NCBI GenBank assembly: GCA_033297205.1
Contig: MU859185.1
Coordinates: forward strand, 40,290 to 104,289
Origin: Pseudoneurospora amorphoporcata
Lineage: Eukaryota; Ascomycota; Sordariomycetes; Sordariales; Sordariaceae
Reading direction: 5' to 3'
DNA length: 64,000 nucleotides
Positions 26,137 to 38,472 of the stretch are shown piece by piece. The position numbers were made by a program, and so were the translations under genes. Every line of letters starts with the position of its first letter. Positions within the stretch are counted from its first letter, which is position 1. The notes under the pieces were generated by a model. The model did no database searches and was not told where the DNA came from. It worked only from the letters and a program-made list of their open reading frames with translations.

Positions 26137-27248
26137 TTAGAAATCGTCACCACCAAAGTCCATATCACCACCATCATTACCATCATCTGTTCGCGGATCC
26201 GTTAGCATCTGCACAATAACCCCGTAGTTCCCGCACAGTGAAAGGGATCAAACTTACTATACCCATCCTGATAAATCTCCTGGTCATGATCATTCACCGC
26301 ATCAGCAATCAGTGCACCACCAAGCACACCCGCACCCAAACCCAGCGCCGCACCGCCCATCATGCCCATGCCGCCGCCGCCGCCACCGCTCCTACCGGGA
26401 CGGCCGTAGGCCTGTTGCTGCTGGTAATAGCCTTGCTGGGGAGCATATCCTTGTTGAGGGGGGTATCCTCCATATCCACCCTGCTGGGGATAACCACCGT
26501 ATCCAACAGGTGGTCCCTGTTGGCCGTACATCGGCTGTTGCTGGCCGTAAGGAGCGGGCGAATGACCCTGAGCTGGGTAACCGCCGCCGCCGTAGCCGTG
26601 AGACGAAGATCCTCCGGAGGGTTTAACCTTACCCGCCGCGCCAAAGATCTTGCCGAGGAAGGACCCCTTAGATCCGCTGCCGCGGTCGTTCGCATCAGGA
26701 CGAGGCGGTAGTTGCGAAGGGAATGGCGAGGACGACTGTTGGCCGGGACCGGAAGGGGTATGAGCGCGCTGATTAGCTGCCGCGGCGGCGCGAGCGTCCT
26801 CTTCGGCTTGAAGCTGGCGGGCTAGACGGGCGTCTTCGTCTTCGTACGAATGAGAGCCGCCGGCGCGGTTGGAGGGGTTGTCGTAGGGGTTGTTGTTGTG
26901 ACTGGCCTTGCTGTCGCTTACGGGCTTGCTGTCGCCGGCCGAGTAAGAGGGAGGGGGGCCGGCAGGGGCGAATTCATCGCGGGGAGGGACGGCGGGCTCG
27001 GTGGGCTTCTCCCATTGGGACTTTTTGGTGTAGGTGTTGACGTAGAACCTGGTGAGGGAGAGGCGATGGTGTTAGTGATGACGTGGTGCAATTGTTGATG
27101 AACATGAAGAATCTCCCAAATAGACAGACAATGACAGATAACAAGCGTAGACTAACCATTCTTTGTACTGGTCGTTCCATCGTGCCACCCAACCCTCGGG
27201 AACCTTGGGCGGGGGAGGACCGGGAGGAGGAGCAACGAAGTCGGCCAT
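26137..27248 (-). CDS. wwm1: WW-domain protein, WWM1-like
   Basis: Three exons: 27248-27157, 27048-26258 and 26186-26137; 310 residues. Seen: a single WW domain (about 16-46) with both signature Trp (EGW and SQW) and the terminal Pro, split by intron 1 between GAATG and GTTAGT. A charged linker, then a Gln/Gly/Tyr/Pro-rich low-complexity region, then a Gly/Ala/Met hydrophobic stretch (GMMGGAALGLGAGVLGGALI) and a short acidic tail ending in GGDDF. The same order of WW, QPY-rich region, MMGG-type Gly/Ala stretch and D/G/F acidic tail occurs in yeast Wwm1, a WW protein reported to interact with the metacaspase Mca1. I infer orthology from architecture; function here is untested. Codons are highly repetitive in the middle region, so its length may vary between strains. 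Confidence 0.85.
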
Positions 27249-28696
27249 TCGAACGGACTTTGCTGGTGTTTGTTTGAGGATAGGTTGATCAAGTGGTGAT
27301 GAAGATTTCAAAGGTCGAGGAATAAAGTCGTCAAATAAGGAGACCTGGCTTCGTATGACTTGATTGAATGTCGGGTGAGGCAGGCAGGAAAAGAAAGGTG
27401 GATGACGAAGGAGGGGTACAAGAGTTTGTAAGGTCGTGTAAGAGACGGGTTTCAAAGCAGGTTGGGTTGGTTTGTATATGTAGGTACTCTTGGTACCTAT
27501 CTGCGGTAACAAGTAACAACCAGGTAGGGTGGTAGAGTTGCGCCAAGTCCAACAGGTGCAAGATAAATATTCTAGGATGAAGATTGTCAAGACGACAGAT
27601 TTGGTATTGCAAAGATTGGGGTTATTAAGGTACACTGCGTAGGGATCTAGGTTACGGGCGTGGCGTTGCGACTGTGAAAGTAGACGTATGATGTAAACTG
27701 CGGATGCGATGCCAAGACTGGCGATTGCGAACGACTCGCCGGGAATATCAGACAACGATAGAGGCAGCAGCGGATACCAAAACCACTCAAGCGAGCGTAG
27801 AAGCGACGGGAGAGCTCAGGAAATCTACTTCTACCAAGCCGTAAAATGCACAGCCTCATTAATGAGGGGTTCCGGTTGGCAAGGTATCGTGATGATTCAG
27901 CAGCATAGACTAATATGCACTGCAATGAGGGACCCCGGCATCGGCTGTCTGGAGTTCCGGGGAACAACCTCTAGTACTTGATCAATCAGCCACTATAGGT
28001 GGAATTCCAGTATGATTTCCCTGGCTAGCTGAATTGCAATATTGGTCACACGCTTTCTTGTCGCCGGGAATTGAGGCCGCCCATGGTCATGTTCGGACGA
28101 TGTCATGTCCTGCCATGTGATCAAGTCGATACAACTACACATGGACTTGACAAGAGCATCGGATAGCATCAAGGAGGCTGTGCAATTCTCATTTGAGTGA
28201 GAGCCTCGCCTTAATCGTCCTGAGCTGGCTCTTTTCTTTTAATTATGTTCCATCGGAAGTTTTTATAGTAGATCAGCACAGTAGTGTCTAGGCATTCATG
28301 ATATGTTGATGTAGTCGCCATGTCTCGGTCATTAACCCTAACCCAAAGCCAGCTTCAATCAACTCGATCAACCTATCTTGCTCGGTCTACTGACACTACC
28401 TATCTATAAACCATGGTTACCCCCTTTGGTCACCATAACAATGCAGTTTGGGCCAATATCCTCTACTCCAGTATGTATGCTCGGTAACGCAGAAAAGACC
28501 CAACAAAAAGCAATACCTGTGCAGTCTCTGCAACCCTTTCTGTCTCACATCCTCTGCGCTTTGGACGAGTTGTAAAGTCCCGAAATGAATCAAAGCAAAC
28601 CATCCCATCATAATCCGTCCATATCATTTCATTCCATCATTATTCAAATCCCAAGCCTCCATTCCATGGGGTGTGCCACTCGTCAGGCCTAGACCG
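27249..28696. other. Intergenic: WWM1-like promoter and pns1 3' flank
   Basis: 1.45 kb with no credible ORF. Copies of the GGTACC-centred palindrome occur near 27,480-27,500. It presumably carries the promoter of the WW gene and the 3' UTR of the transporter gene. Confidence 0.55.
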
Positions 28697-31062
28697 CTAG
28701 TAAACCTCACGGCGGTCCTCTTCATCTCTACCCCTACCATACGACCCATTGAAAGTACCAAACAGCTGCGCGGCCTCCATACAGTAACCGCCCGAGGCCA
28801 TTGCCCTTTCGCTACCGTAGCAGATGACAACGGCATCAACAATGCCGCTTAGGATACCCTCCATTGCACCAAGGATGCCCCATCCGATAAAGCTGGCAAC
28901 CATACCCACAACATAGGCGTACGCGCTCCCCTTAAGCCCCATGCTCCCATCGGGACGCTCAACCGTCAGCTGTCGAGCCGTCATCACCCATCCCGCGAAG
29001 CCGAGCGCGATGGCCATGATGAACCGCGTAGCATGCAGGATAAGCTTAGCCAGCCGATATGGCAGGAGTGGGGAGTTGTGGGTGTCGGATCGAAGAGCGA
29101 CTGGCGTAAGCGTCGTGGTTGGCCGCTGAGGGGCAAGGAAATCCATCCGGCTGAGGCCTCGCGAAGCAACTGCGAGGGACTCCGAATGAATGGCGGCGTA
29201 TGTAAGAGTCAACGGGTTCGTAAGAGCTGCGATCGGTGTAGGAACGAACGAGTAAACAAACATGCTGAGAATGTTTGCGGCGCGGGAGGGTAATATGAGA
29301 AGAGGAAGACGAATGCCCAGTGCTATTAATGTTGACATGCTAATAGTGCCAAAGATTGTGCTGAGAGCGTGACCCAGGGCGGCGGAGACAACGTCCTTGG
29401 ATGATGCTGCTGGGACTGCGTTGCGATGAAAGTACCATTGGGATACCGTCGCCGCAGTGGTGGCTCGTTGGATGCCGAAGATAATCGACAAAGTCCAAAT
29501 ATACATCAGAACAAAGAAGATGCCTAGCCACCAGCTAGACGCACTGATGATAAAGCGCGATAGGTAGCTGGAGAAACTCCCACCCAGGAAGACTCTGGTA
29601 AACATGAGTAACCAAACCCAGGTCCAGAGTACTACCGTTGCCAGGCATCCTACACCAACCAGCATCAACGGCGAATTCGCCGTAAGAATACGACTCGAGA
29701 ACTCCAGGATATTAATTGCCGATCTGATCGCAGAACGGCTCTTGAAGACCATGTATATCCAGACCACTGCCGCAGCAGCTGGGACGGTGGAAGCCCACCT
29801 CATAACCGTATCCTGCACTCGCGTACTTCCGCTGGTAGACCGGAAACTCAAGATCAAGGGATACAAAGAGAAAGCGGTCATGATGACGGGCACAGACACC
29901 AAAATCAAGTAAACCAGTGGCCTGATGTACGCTCGCAACGTTGCCAACCAGACGAAAGCAACGATCATCGATACCAAGGTGTCGACGGCTAGCAAGTGGA
30001 ATGACCTGGTTATGGTGTTATAGATGGTGTCGCCGAGTGGCCGCTTCCCGCTTGTGTGAAGGTAAACCAGCACAAACGTGGCGAATAAGGAGGCCAAAGC
30101 AATCAAGAAGATGTAGGCGAAGAAGGGGTCGTGGACGAATATTTCACCATCAGAAACGTGTGCTGGTGTGGTCAGCCCGGCGTCTGGTGGCATTCCACCC
30201 TCGAAGGACCTTCGAGACTCTTGCAACAGCCCCGCTTCTGAATCCTGCATTGAGCCCCTCCTGGACGAATACCTCTTCGGTGCCGGCTGTGACTTGAATT
30301 TCTGGAAAGCCGGTGGGGAGCTGCCCATAGAAGCCTCGCCCAAGAGGTCCTCTGGCGGGTCATCATCATCCTCGGCAATTGTTGACTGCAGTCCGACGTC
30401 TTCCATGGCACCCTTAGTGCTGTCATCCTCGTCTGAACTTTGGCGCTTGTGCTTCCCAAATAACTTGCTCCCTCCTTGTCGGCGATCGTGTTCACGCTTG
30501 GGCAAGCTTGTCGAATCGTTCCAGCTGCTTCTGATGCCGTGGAGGCGAGATCCGAGTGCGTCTTGGTAGCCCCGACTCCTCTCTAGCGAAGCACTTCCAT
30601 TGTCCTCGGCTTCGGTGCTATCCTCCAACCGGGTGGCAGGTATCACGCGACGGGAGCGTTGCAAAGCAAACAGATCTGCAGCCTCCCGGTCGTCTTCCTC
30701 CTCCTCCTCTTGCTCAACAGTGGCTTGAAACAGCGGCGCATCCTGTGCGTATCGAGACCCGAATCCGGCAAGGGTACCAAAGCGAGAGCCAGCCGCCGGT
30801 TGGTAGGGGTTGCCTGCGGCTCCTCTATAGTAGGAGCGCCCGCTCAGTCCTCTGCCTCTGCCGGTCCAGCCCCCTTGTTGCCGAGACGAAGGCCGGTCGT
30901 TGTTATCTTGCCCGGCAAAGCTGGACAATCGTGATTGTGACTGGGACAGGAACTTTGACGCATCTGTTATTACCTGTTAGTATGGAAGGGACTTGAGGGC
31001 AAGCATCGATTGAAAAGCAAGGTCGGGAGGTGGACATGGAGATACGCACATTCTGAGAACAT
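28697..31062 (-). CDS. pns1: PNS1/choline transporter-like (CTL, DUF580) membrane protein
   Basis: Exon 1 is only 13 nt (31062-31050, ATGTTCTCAGAAT), intron GTGCGT...AACAG, exon 2 30963-28697; 759 residues. The joined start MFSEYASKFLSQSQSRLSSF resembles the usual start of ascomycete homologues and closes the frame. Seen: a long Ser/Arg/Asp/Glu-rich cytosolic N-terminal region to about residue 255, then about ten hydrophobic membrane segments with the family's C-terminal CTL region, including SGIVDAVVICYGSE near the C-terminus. Family: plasma-membrane or organellar choline-transporter-like proteins; yeast Pns1 has no firmly established substrate, so I do not assign one. Divergent from the Rab gene. 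Confidence 0.92.
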
Positions 31063-33143
31063 GGCGGTCTATCCCACGCCCCCGAGCTGTTTTGAGAAGA
31101 TTGTTGCAACTCAAGTGAGGTCGTTCGGTATAGTGCCTCTTGGTGTTAGTCGGCGGTGTGGGACCACGGCGGACGATGCGTAGCTGATGACGGCAGACGG
31201 ACGCCAGTTGGTGATCGGAGCGATGCGGCCGAGTTGGAGACGTCGATGTAAGGATGATTCCAGCTTGTATTTTCTTGAGATGGTCAACGGTGCTACTGGT
31301 ATGCGATGGCGTGGGATTTGTTAGACGGGATGACTCTGTTCTGCTAATAAGACGCTTGTTGCCAGGGCATAACCGGTGGAGGGGGTTCAGAGAGTCGGAT
31401 GTTTGGCACTTCAGGCTTCCGTCTGCTTCGTGCAGAGGAAAGGATAAACAAGGCGGCCCCAGGCAACGTGAATCAACTGGATAATCCAAAGAGCATGCGG
31501 GCCATGTGCATCAGTGCATGGAGATATACGAGAGCGAACCAGAAAGAGGATGAAGAGGACGAAACAAAACTAACAACAAGGGAATCTGGATGGCTGACGG
31601 GAGGTGCTGATAAGATTCAGTGGTCGTAGGGTACGGGTGTACAAGTCCGGAAACAGGCAGACAAGGGATCGGGTGTCCACTGTGTAACCACAAACGACCT
31701 GACCGCCCACACTGCACGCGACAACCCCGGGCTGGGAGCCTGAGGTCCAGTCCGCCTGCCGTGATCAACGGGCAAACCACCAACCACCGGGCACTTCTCT
31801 ACCAGCCAGCCAACCCTCACATCTTTTCGAGATGCAGGGTAGGAACCCTGATGGGTACATCAACAGAAGGAGAGTTAGAAGGCAGGCAGCTTGAAGCTCC
31901 GCAAATAACGACATTCGGTGGTGCCTGCCGGATGTTTGCTCCTTTTATACACTAAAGAAACACAGCATTGGCTTCATCGAATCATGATTCAACCTTTTGA
32001 GGATGCTGTTCGGCAGTCAGAGTGCACAACAGCCACACCGGGAGACGTAGAAAGTGATGGAGGGGGCCCAAGGATCCAATTGTGCTAAACGTGTGTATCT
32101 CACCTGCTGGCACCCTTGTGAGGCTTGATCCTTTGTCCACTCTGTCACCATGTATGTCTTTATCAAAAGAGGATGATGCCCCATGACATCGTTTTCTGAA
32201 CGGGATGGAATGTGGATAGTGTCTGTTATCGTTCACTTAGGTTGCGTCACTGATAACACCCGATGCCACCGCGAGCCCAGACCAGGTGATCCACTGCAAC
32301 CGGCCGTCTGCCATTGGCTGGATCGGTACTAAGCTCCCATCCCGACCGACAGCTTTCTCGCCGTGAGGTGTCAGCCTGTCCTCCATTCAGCGTTCATCGT
32401 TCACGCAGCCAAGTTCCTGCAGCGACTTCTTCACAAGTATCGCTCTACACTAGGCGTCCATCCTCCACCGCAATCCAACATCATCAAACTCTGACTACGG
32501 TATATCAGTTCTCGGCTCGCGACGAATCAACATCTATCACCTTGTCCACACACACACATCCTGCTTTTCTCTTTTCTCTTCCGAGTCTAGTCATCATCGG
32601 TACTCTGAACGACGTCCAACCAGCCAGCTACAAGTACAACCATCACCTCTTTGCGTTGCATTGTCGTCAGGAACGGTCTGGGCAATCACTTTCTAAGCGA
32701 AAAGGGTCTTTGGTCCATTCCCCTCTCGCCAGCCTCGATGGTACCTGGCCATATCATCATCGATCAACCAAGCAGTCAACCCAGTCCCAACAGACACCGT
32801 CCAAGCCGCCGACTTCTTATATAACAGGGAGCCACATCCACTGCCTATCCCGGAATAGCTCTGTGCAATCCATCACCTCACCTGATCTCCTGACGAGCGA
32901 ACCGCTTGCAAACTCCCGCTCGGTTACCCAGGGTAGTCTGCGCAACTCGAAACGGCAAACACCAAGCAAGGCCCAGTCCAGTCCGTCATCGAGAAGAAGC
33001 ATTAATACTACCCTCAACCATAATCTGGAGGTTTCTCCTCCATTATCATCATCGCCAATTTGCTACCACCCACCATCCATCAACGTCCTAGTAGCCAACT
33101 CGACAAGAGGATATCCCACGATCCCCCACAACCAAAACCAACA
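31063..33143. promoter_or_regulatory. Divergent promoter/leader region between pns1 and the Rab gene
   Basis: 2.1 kb. The part close to the Rab gene (about 32,300-33,143) is C/A/T-rich and depleted of ATG in the frame of its longest open stretch (32,314-33,183), as expected of a long 5' leader. No protein gene is supported. Confidence 0.55.
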
Positions 33144-34016
33144 ATGTCGTCCTCACTACCCTGGGACTACATCGCAAAGCTAGTATGCATCGGCGACTCA
33201 GGCTGCGGTAAATCCAGTCTCACGATCCGGCTTTGCGAAGGCCGCTTCGTCACCCACCACGACGTGACCATCGGCGTCGAATTCGGCTCGCGCATCGTCC
33301 CCGTCGGTCCTCCACACAGCGACTCCCAAGAACAACAACAACAACTTTCACTCCCATCATCATCCCCAGATTCCACAGACCCAACAACAACAATACCAAA
33401 CGGCACCACAACTTCCTCCTCCTCCTCCGGCCTCCCCCCGCCCCCAATAGCCGCCAAACCCTCTACTAGCGAACCCCCGCCGCTCCAAAAACACATGAAA
33501 CTCTCCCTCTGGGACACCGCGGGCCAAGAAACCTACAAATCCGTCACCCGCTCTTACTTCCGCGGCGCCAGTGGTGCCCTTCTCGTCTTCGACTTGAGCA
33601 GGAAACAAACCTTTGAGCACGTAACCGATTGGCTGAACGACCTGCGGGCGATCGCTGAGCCGGACATTGTCGTTATCCTCGTGGGCAACAAGGCCGATCT
33701 TACAGAACAAAATGAAGAGGGAGACGGACAAAACAAGAGGGAGGTGACGCGGGCGGAGGCAGAAGATTGGGCAAGGAAGAACGGTGTCCTGGAATACGTG
33801 GAGACCAGCGCCAAGAGCGGAGAGAACGTCGAAAAGGCGTTTATGAGGGTCGCTGAGAGGATATACCAGAATATTCAGGCCGGCAAGTATGATTTGAATG
33901 ATAGGCGGTCGGGCGTGAAGGGACCTAGTGCTGGGTTAGGTGGTGGAGGGGGCGGGGGAGGGACAAACGTGAAACTAACGGGGGACAAGGTGGGGGGCTA
34001 TGGAGGGTGTTGTTAA
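33144..34016 (+). CDS. Rab-family small GTPase, Rab4/Ypt4-like, with interswitch insertion
   Basis: Single-exon, 290 residues, start context CCAACAATGTCG. Family role: GTP-dependent organiser of endosomal or recycling membrane traffic. Seen: P-loop GDSGCGKS (17-24), switch I TIGVEFGS (42-49) as in the Rab2/4/14 group, DTAGQE (124-129), NKAD (182-185), TSAK (221-224) and C-terminal Cys-Cys for double prenylation. The rest of the G domain reads most like Rab4 (SVTRSYFRGASGALLVFD). Odd: between FGSRI and KLSLWDTAG, where Rabs have about eight residues, there are 67 residues of Ser/Pro/Thr/Gln-rich low complexity (52-118), and a second smaller insertion follows NKAD. The segment has no stops and no good in-frame intron, so I take it as translated. 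Rab4 is the likeliest subgroup; Rab2 or Rab14 are alternatives. Confidence 0.9.
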   Translation: MSSSLPWDYIAKLVCIGDSGCGKSSLTIRLCEGRFVTHHDVTIGVEFGSRIVPVGPPHSDSQEQQQQLSLPSSSPDSTDPTTTIPNGTTTSSSSSGLPPPPIAAKPSTSEPPPLQKHMKLSLWDTAGQETYKSVTRSYFRGASGALLVFDLSRKQTFEHVTDWLNDLRAIAEPDIVVILVGNKADLTEQNEEGDGQNKREVTRAEAEDWARKNGVLEYVETSAKSGENVEKAFMRVAERIYQNIQAGKYDLNDRRSGVKGPSAGLGGGGGGGGTNVKLTGDKVGGYGGCC

Positions 34017-34739
34017 GCTGGGAGGTACTTGAATGGTAGAGGAGGAAGAGGGACGAGTAACATATATATGATAAGCGAGGCGATACCGTCATGGAATGCG
34101 AAATGCGAAATGCTGTGGATTGAAAAAAAAGGGTTGGTGATACAACAATCGGGCTGTCATAATAATTCGACAGAGAATGGACAAGAATGCCAGAGCGTAG
34201 TAAGCAAGGAAGAAGATGTGGATGGATGTAATGGCGTATCGCCTTGTTGAGTCCTGTTCGACTGAGATGAATTGGAAACCCCATTTATACACTTGCATTC
34301 TCAATGGGGGTAACGGATAGCAGTGCCGGGACGGATATGCAGCATGATAAACTTCTAATTGGTACTCCTAAAAGGCTAGTCGACATGTTTTACCGTATTT
34401 GTCGACTTGCTACATGCTCAAACAAAGAAGCGTTGATGGTCCCGATCTATTACATCAAGAAACCCACTATGTTTCGTAGAAGACACTCTCTCGCAAATCG
34501 TACAATGTAAGTTTTCGCGACGAACACCCTCCAGAGACACGCTAATCAATTGTTTCCTTTTTTCTATAGCTCATCGTTCTTTTTGTTTTAGATCAGATTG
34601 AAAGAAAAAGAGACATTGTCAACGCAAATGCACAGAATTTGGTACACTGTAGTGTAGCACCAGTTAAAGGAAAACCGGTGCAGTGATGATCGCCAACCGA
34701 GAACGGGGCTGACCGTGCTTTACTTCCCCATCACCATCT
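34017..34739. other. Convergent 3' region of the Rab gene and pmt2
   Basis: 723 bp between convergent stop codons. It has short inverted repeats near 34,640-34,675 (TACACTGTAGTGTA) but no gene. Confidence 0.55.
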
Positions 34740-37232
34740 TTAATCCGAGATCCTCCAGTTGTCGAACCACTTCATGTACTTGTACTGCTGGTTCGGGCCA
34801 ACCATTCCCCAGCTAATGGGCATGAAGAAGATGTAAAGACCGATAACCGTCGCATAAAGGATGCCAAAGGCAATGCTCTGGGTAAGCTTGCTCTTAGCTC
34901 TGAGGAACCAGTCAGCAAGGAAACCGAAGGAGAGGATGGCGAAGTAGAGCGCCGGGTAGTAATGATGAACGTAGGTGACACGGCCCATGACGATGAAAGG
35001 CAGGTAATGGAGGAACCAGCCGATGACAGGGTAGATTCCAGCGTAGTGGATGTGGTCAATGCCGTCCTGGTCGAGCTCGTTGTAGCCACGCTGCCAGCGG
35101 AGAGTGTACCAAACGACGAGAAGACCGAAGACACCGAGACCGACAGTGGAGCCCCAGTAGACAAGAGGGTTGCCAAGCAAGAAATACTTGACGGTCTTGT
35201 CGTCCCAGCTGCACATTCTCAAGCCAACGTGGAGGATAGGCCACTGCCACCATTGGGAAGCCAAATCGTCCTGCTTATCAGGATCGGGAACAAGAGCATT
35301 GTTCGAGGTCATCATGGCAACGTTCTGTCACGCATATTAGAGGGTCTTCCAGAAGGCGAACGGAAACGGAGACACGTACCAAGTGAATGAAGTCCTGGAA
35401 GAATTGGTTCTTGTACTGACCGGGCGCAGCAGGAGGAACTAGTTTCTGTTAGCAAAAGGAACAAAGCCACCCTCCATTATGGTGCAGACTTACGCTTGGG
35501 ATTAGTATGGGACTCAACGTTCCAGTGAGTGTAGGTGTCGCGGGGGTTGTTGGTCTTGGTGCAGGTAGTCTCGATCTGCTTGAAACCCCACTGAGGAAGG
35601 TTAACGGTCCCAGCGCGGAGGTAGCATCCCAAAACCTCGTGCTTCAAGCGGAAGGCAGTGGTGAGAGTGCGGATCTTGGAGCGATCGCGAGAATTGGTGT
35701 CCTTGACGACCTCAATCTTCCAGTGGTCCTTCTCATCACCAACGGTAAGGTTGCCATAGCAAGAAACCTCCTTGTCGCTCTTAGTCATGGGAGCGGGAAT
35801 CTCGTGGGAGTGGAGGTTGCGGCCGGTCTGGGCATGGATAAGGCGAACAGTGCTGCCATCACCAATGTAACGGATCTCGTCAGAGTTCTCATCATAAGCC
35901 TGCTCCCTGCGGTTGGGGTAGAAGAACCAGTCGTTGTTGGAATCCTTGTGGTGATAGCAAGTCACCTGTTGTTGGTTAGAGCCCTCGGGGTAGGTCTGAA
36001 CGTGACTGTGAAGCAGGCCACCACCATACCCCATGTTCTTGATGGTCACGCGAGAGCCGAGAGCAAGCTCCAGAGGGCTGTCCCTGCCAACCTCGGTGCC
36101 TTTCAGGTTAGCCTGGAAGAGCGAGGGCATTTGGGCATCGCCGGGGCCGGAGTTGGTCAAAACTATGAAGTGGATGAAGAAGCTGAAAAGATAAATCGCA
36201 AAGGGCAGGATGATGAGGCCGCCGACGCGAGCGGCAACATGGGCAGCCAGAACCTTGACGGGCATCTTGATATCGCCAAACTTGTTCCAGAGATCCTCAA
36301 TGGTGTAGAGGCCGACGAGAGCGGTAACGAAGAGTCCAACCCACTTGACACTGCAGACGAAGCCGATGCTGAGACCAGTCATGAACAGCCAAAAGGCCCA
36401 CTCAGGCGTGAAGCTCTTGTTGCGCAAGTTATGGAACTTGGCCCAGCACAGCGTGGTGGCCACGGTACCGAAGAGGAGCATAGAGTCGAGGAGGATGAAG
36501 CGGCTAATGGTGGTGTACGAGTTCTCGCAGAGAACCATCAGAGTGACGAGCCAGACGGCAGGCAGCTTGAAGCGAAGCTCCTTGGCGGTATAGTAGGCCA
36601 TGGGAACGCAAACGGCTCCCCAGAAAGCGTTGAACTGGCGCATGAATGTGTAGTTGATTTCCTCAGGGTAGGTCTCGCCGGACTTGAACTCGAAAGATCC
36701 ATTGTAACCAGCAAGCAATCCGCTCAGACCAACGAGGAGCTTCCCGGCAGGAGGGTGGACATCGAAGTAGAACTCGCGCTTGAGGTAGTGGCTACCAAAC
36801 TTCCCGAAACTGTACGTTGTATCGTGTTAGCTAGCCTCGAAATCTGTGGGATTTGATAGACAGATGTGCTTACTGGGCTTCGTCCCATGTCACGATGGGA
36901 GAGAGACCAATCTTATAAAAACGCGTGAAGAAGGCAAGGAACGTGAATACGAGAGGGGCAATGATCCACTCCCGGCTCGCGATGGAATCGAGGAAGCTCT
37001 GCTCCTAGAGTGCAGATGTTAATTAGCATTGACAAGGCGCAAAGATGGGGGCACAGGCATAGCTGCGGACCTTCTTCACCGGAAGCAGAGCCTTCTTCTT
37101 ATCCTCGGGCTGGGGCTTTTCGATAACAGTAGGAGTAACAGGAGCAACGTTGCGTCTCCGGGCCGCGTCTCCAAGGGGGTTGGCACCGGAGACCGTGGTG
37201 GCTCGCTCGGAGCCTACCGTCGGGGTCGCCAT
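34740..37232 (-). CDS. pmt2: Dolichyl-phosphate-mannose:protein mannosyltransferase, PMT2 family
   Basis: Five exons: 37232-37071, 37004-36874, 36809-35494, 35438-35380 and 35324-34740; 750 residues. Reaction: transfers mannose from Dol-P-Man to Ser/Thr of proteins in the ER lumen, the first step of O-mannosylation, usually as a PMT1-PMT2 heterodimer. Seen: multiple TM segments, the catalytic loop-1 motif WDEAHFGKFG with Asp-Glu at about 95-96 (codon for His split by intron 2), VHPPAGK, and a central lumenal MIR region whose HVQTYPEGSNQQQVTCY and HKDSNNDW text is PMT2-type rather than PMT1- or PMT4-type. The exon 1 donor is uncertain: AAG|GTCCGC (used here) or CCG|GTGAAG nine bases earlier; both keep the frame. 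Confidence 0.95.
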
Positions 37233-38472
37233 GGTGCAAGTTTGCTCAACGGAGCTTCAAGTGTCTCGATCGATCGTGGGCGTGGACGAGATGGATCAAA
37301 TCAATCTAGGATCGGGTAAGGTGGTAGGTGGTGGTTTAGATGGCGAGGCCGATCATGGAGGTTCCAAAAGATGGGTTTAAAGAGAGTGTGGAAATGGACG
37401 CGTGGTAGTGTAGTTAAGGAAGTGGGTGATGTAAAGGGACAAGGTGCTAAGAATATAACAGGACGGGGGCCGGGGGGAACCGTGGGCCTTTGTCAGAGAA
37501 GAGGATTCTCGAAGTCAACAAGGTACCTTTGTTCCCAGCTGATGCTTGGAGATCAAGACGTCAGGCAATGAAGAGGAATGTGGAAAGTGGACGTGAAGAT
37601 CAAAGTGTCCGGAAAAGGTCGAAGCCCAAACAATCGACGATGTGCCGCCGAAAGGAGAACACGATTGCGTGCAGAAAGGTTCGGAAATGGAGGGGTGAGA
37701 AGGAAACAAAGGGGGCTGCCGGGTGTGGCTGAAAGCTCGTCGTTGTAAGAAAGACGAAACTGTAAAATGGGGTGGAGGTTGCGAAGAAAGCTCCAAAGCA
37801 GATGAGCTGTGAAGGGGGAGGAAGGATGATGCATCTCGTTGACACTTGTTCTTCGTGGCCTCTGGGGCCCGCAGGGCGCAGCGTTACAGGACTCCAATCT
37901 GATTGGCCAGTAAGTCCACATCCAACAAGGCCGCTCGTTCATTATGTGGGGTGCCATTCCACTGGGCTGACCCTTGACTCCATACTCTAAAAAACAGAGA
38001 GTGTGATGGATCTCCCGGAGCGACGGGAGAGCTTCAAGAGCTCCGTTTTTATCGGACAATTTCTGATGTTTCCATGTCAACTTCCATCTGCGTAAGTGTT
38101 GAGCCGCCACAAACCTGGTGTTGAAACACAAGGCATTATGTCTTCTGCATCAGGGGAATACCTTAAGGACACTGTTGCGTTTTGGACCCCTCGTATAAAA
38201 TTACATTTGCAGCTTCCCCCTCCCAATTTTGGGCTTGGCTTCATCTGCACCGTGCCTTCCAGATTCACATGTGCTCCTTTCGGCTGCGATCTACCAATTG
38301 AAGTGGAAGGAAGGCCTGCAACGAACGAAATGGTTGGGAATTTTGCCGTGGCCTCTATGTAGTAACAGCAAGAGCAACCAACGGCAAACAGAAAAGAACA
38401 CATCATTTCAAGGCATCTGGAGTTTGTTTACTTCCCCTGAATCTAAACCCCGAATGACCCTTTACTTCGATT
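37233..38472. other. Intergenic: pmt2 promoter and 3' flank of the next gene
   Basis: 1.24 kb upstream of pmt2, pyrimidine-rich on the minus strand near the start codon. No credible ORF or RNA gene. Confidence 0.55.

Noticed and set aside
32314..33183. A 289-codon plus-strand open frame upstream of, and overlapping, the Rab start
   Set aside because: It contains no ATG at all, its composition is Ser/Thr/His-rich as in an untranslated C/A-rich leader, and it overlaps the Rab start in another frame.
35507..36856. A 449-codon plus-strand open frame opposite pmt2
   Set aside because: It is the antisense shadow of the pmt2 exon, which has clear family motifs on the other strand.
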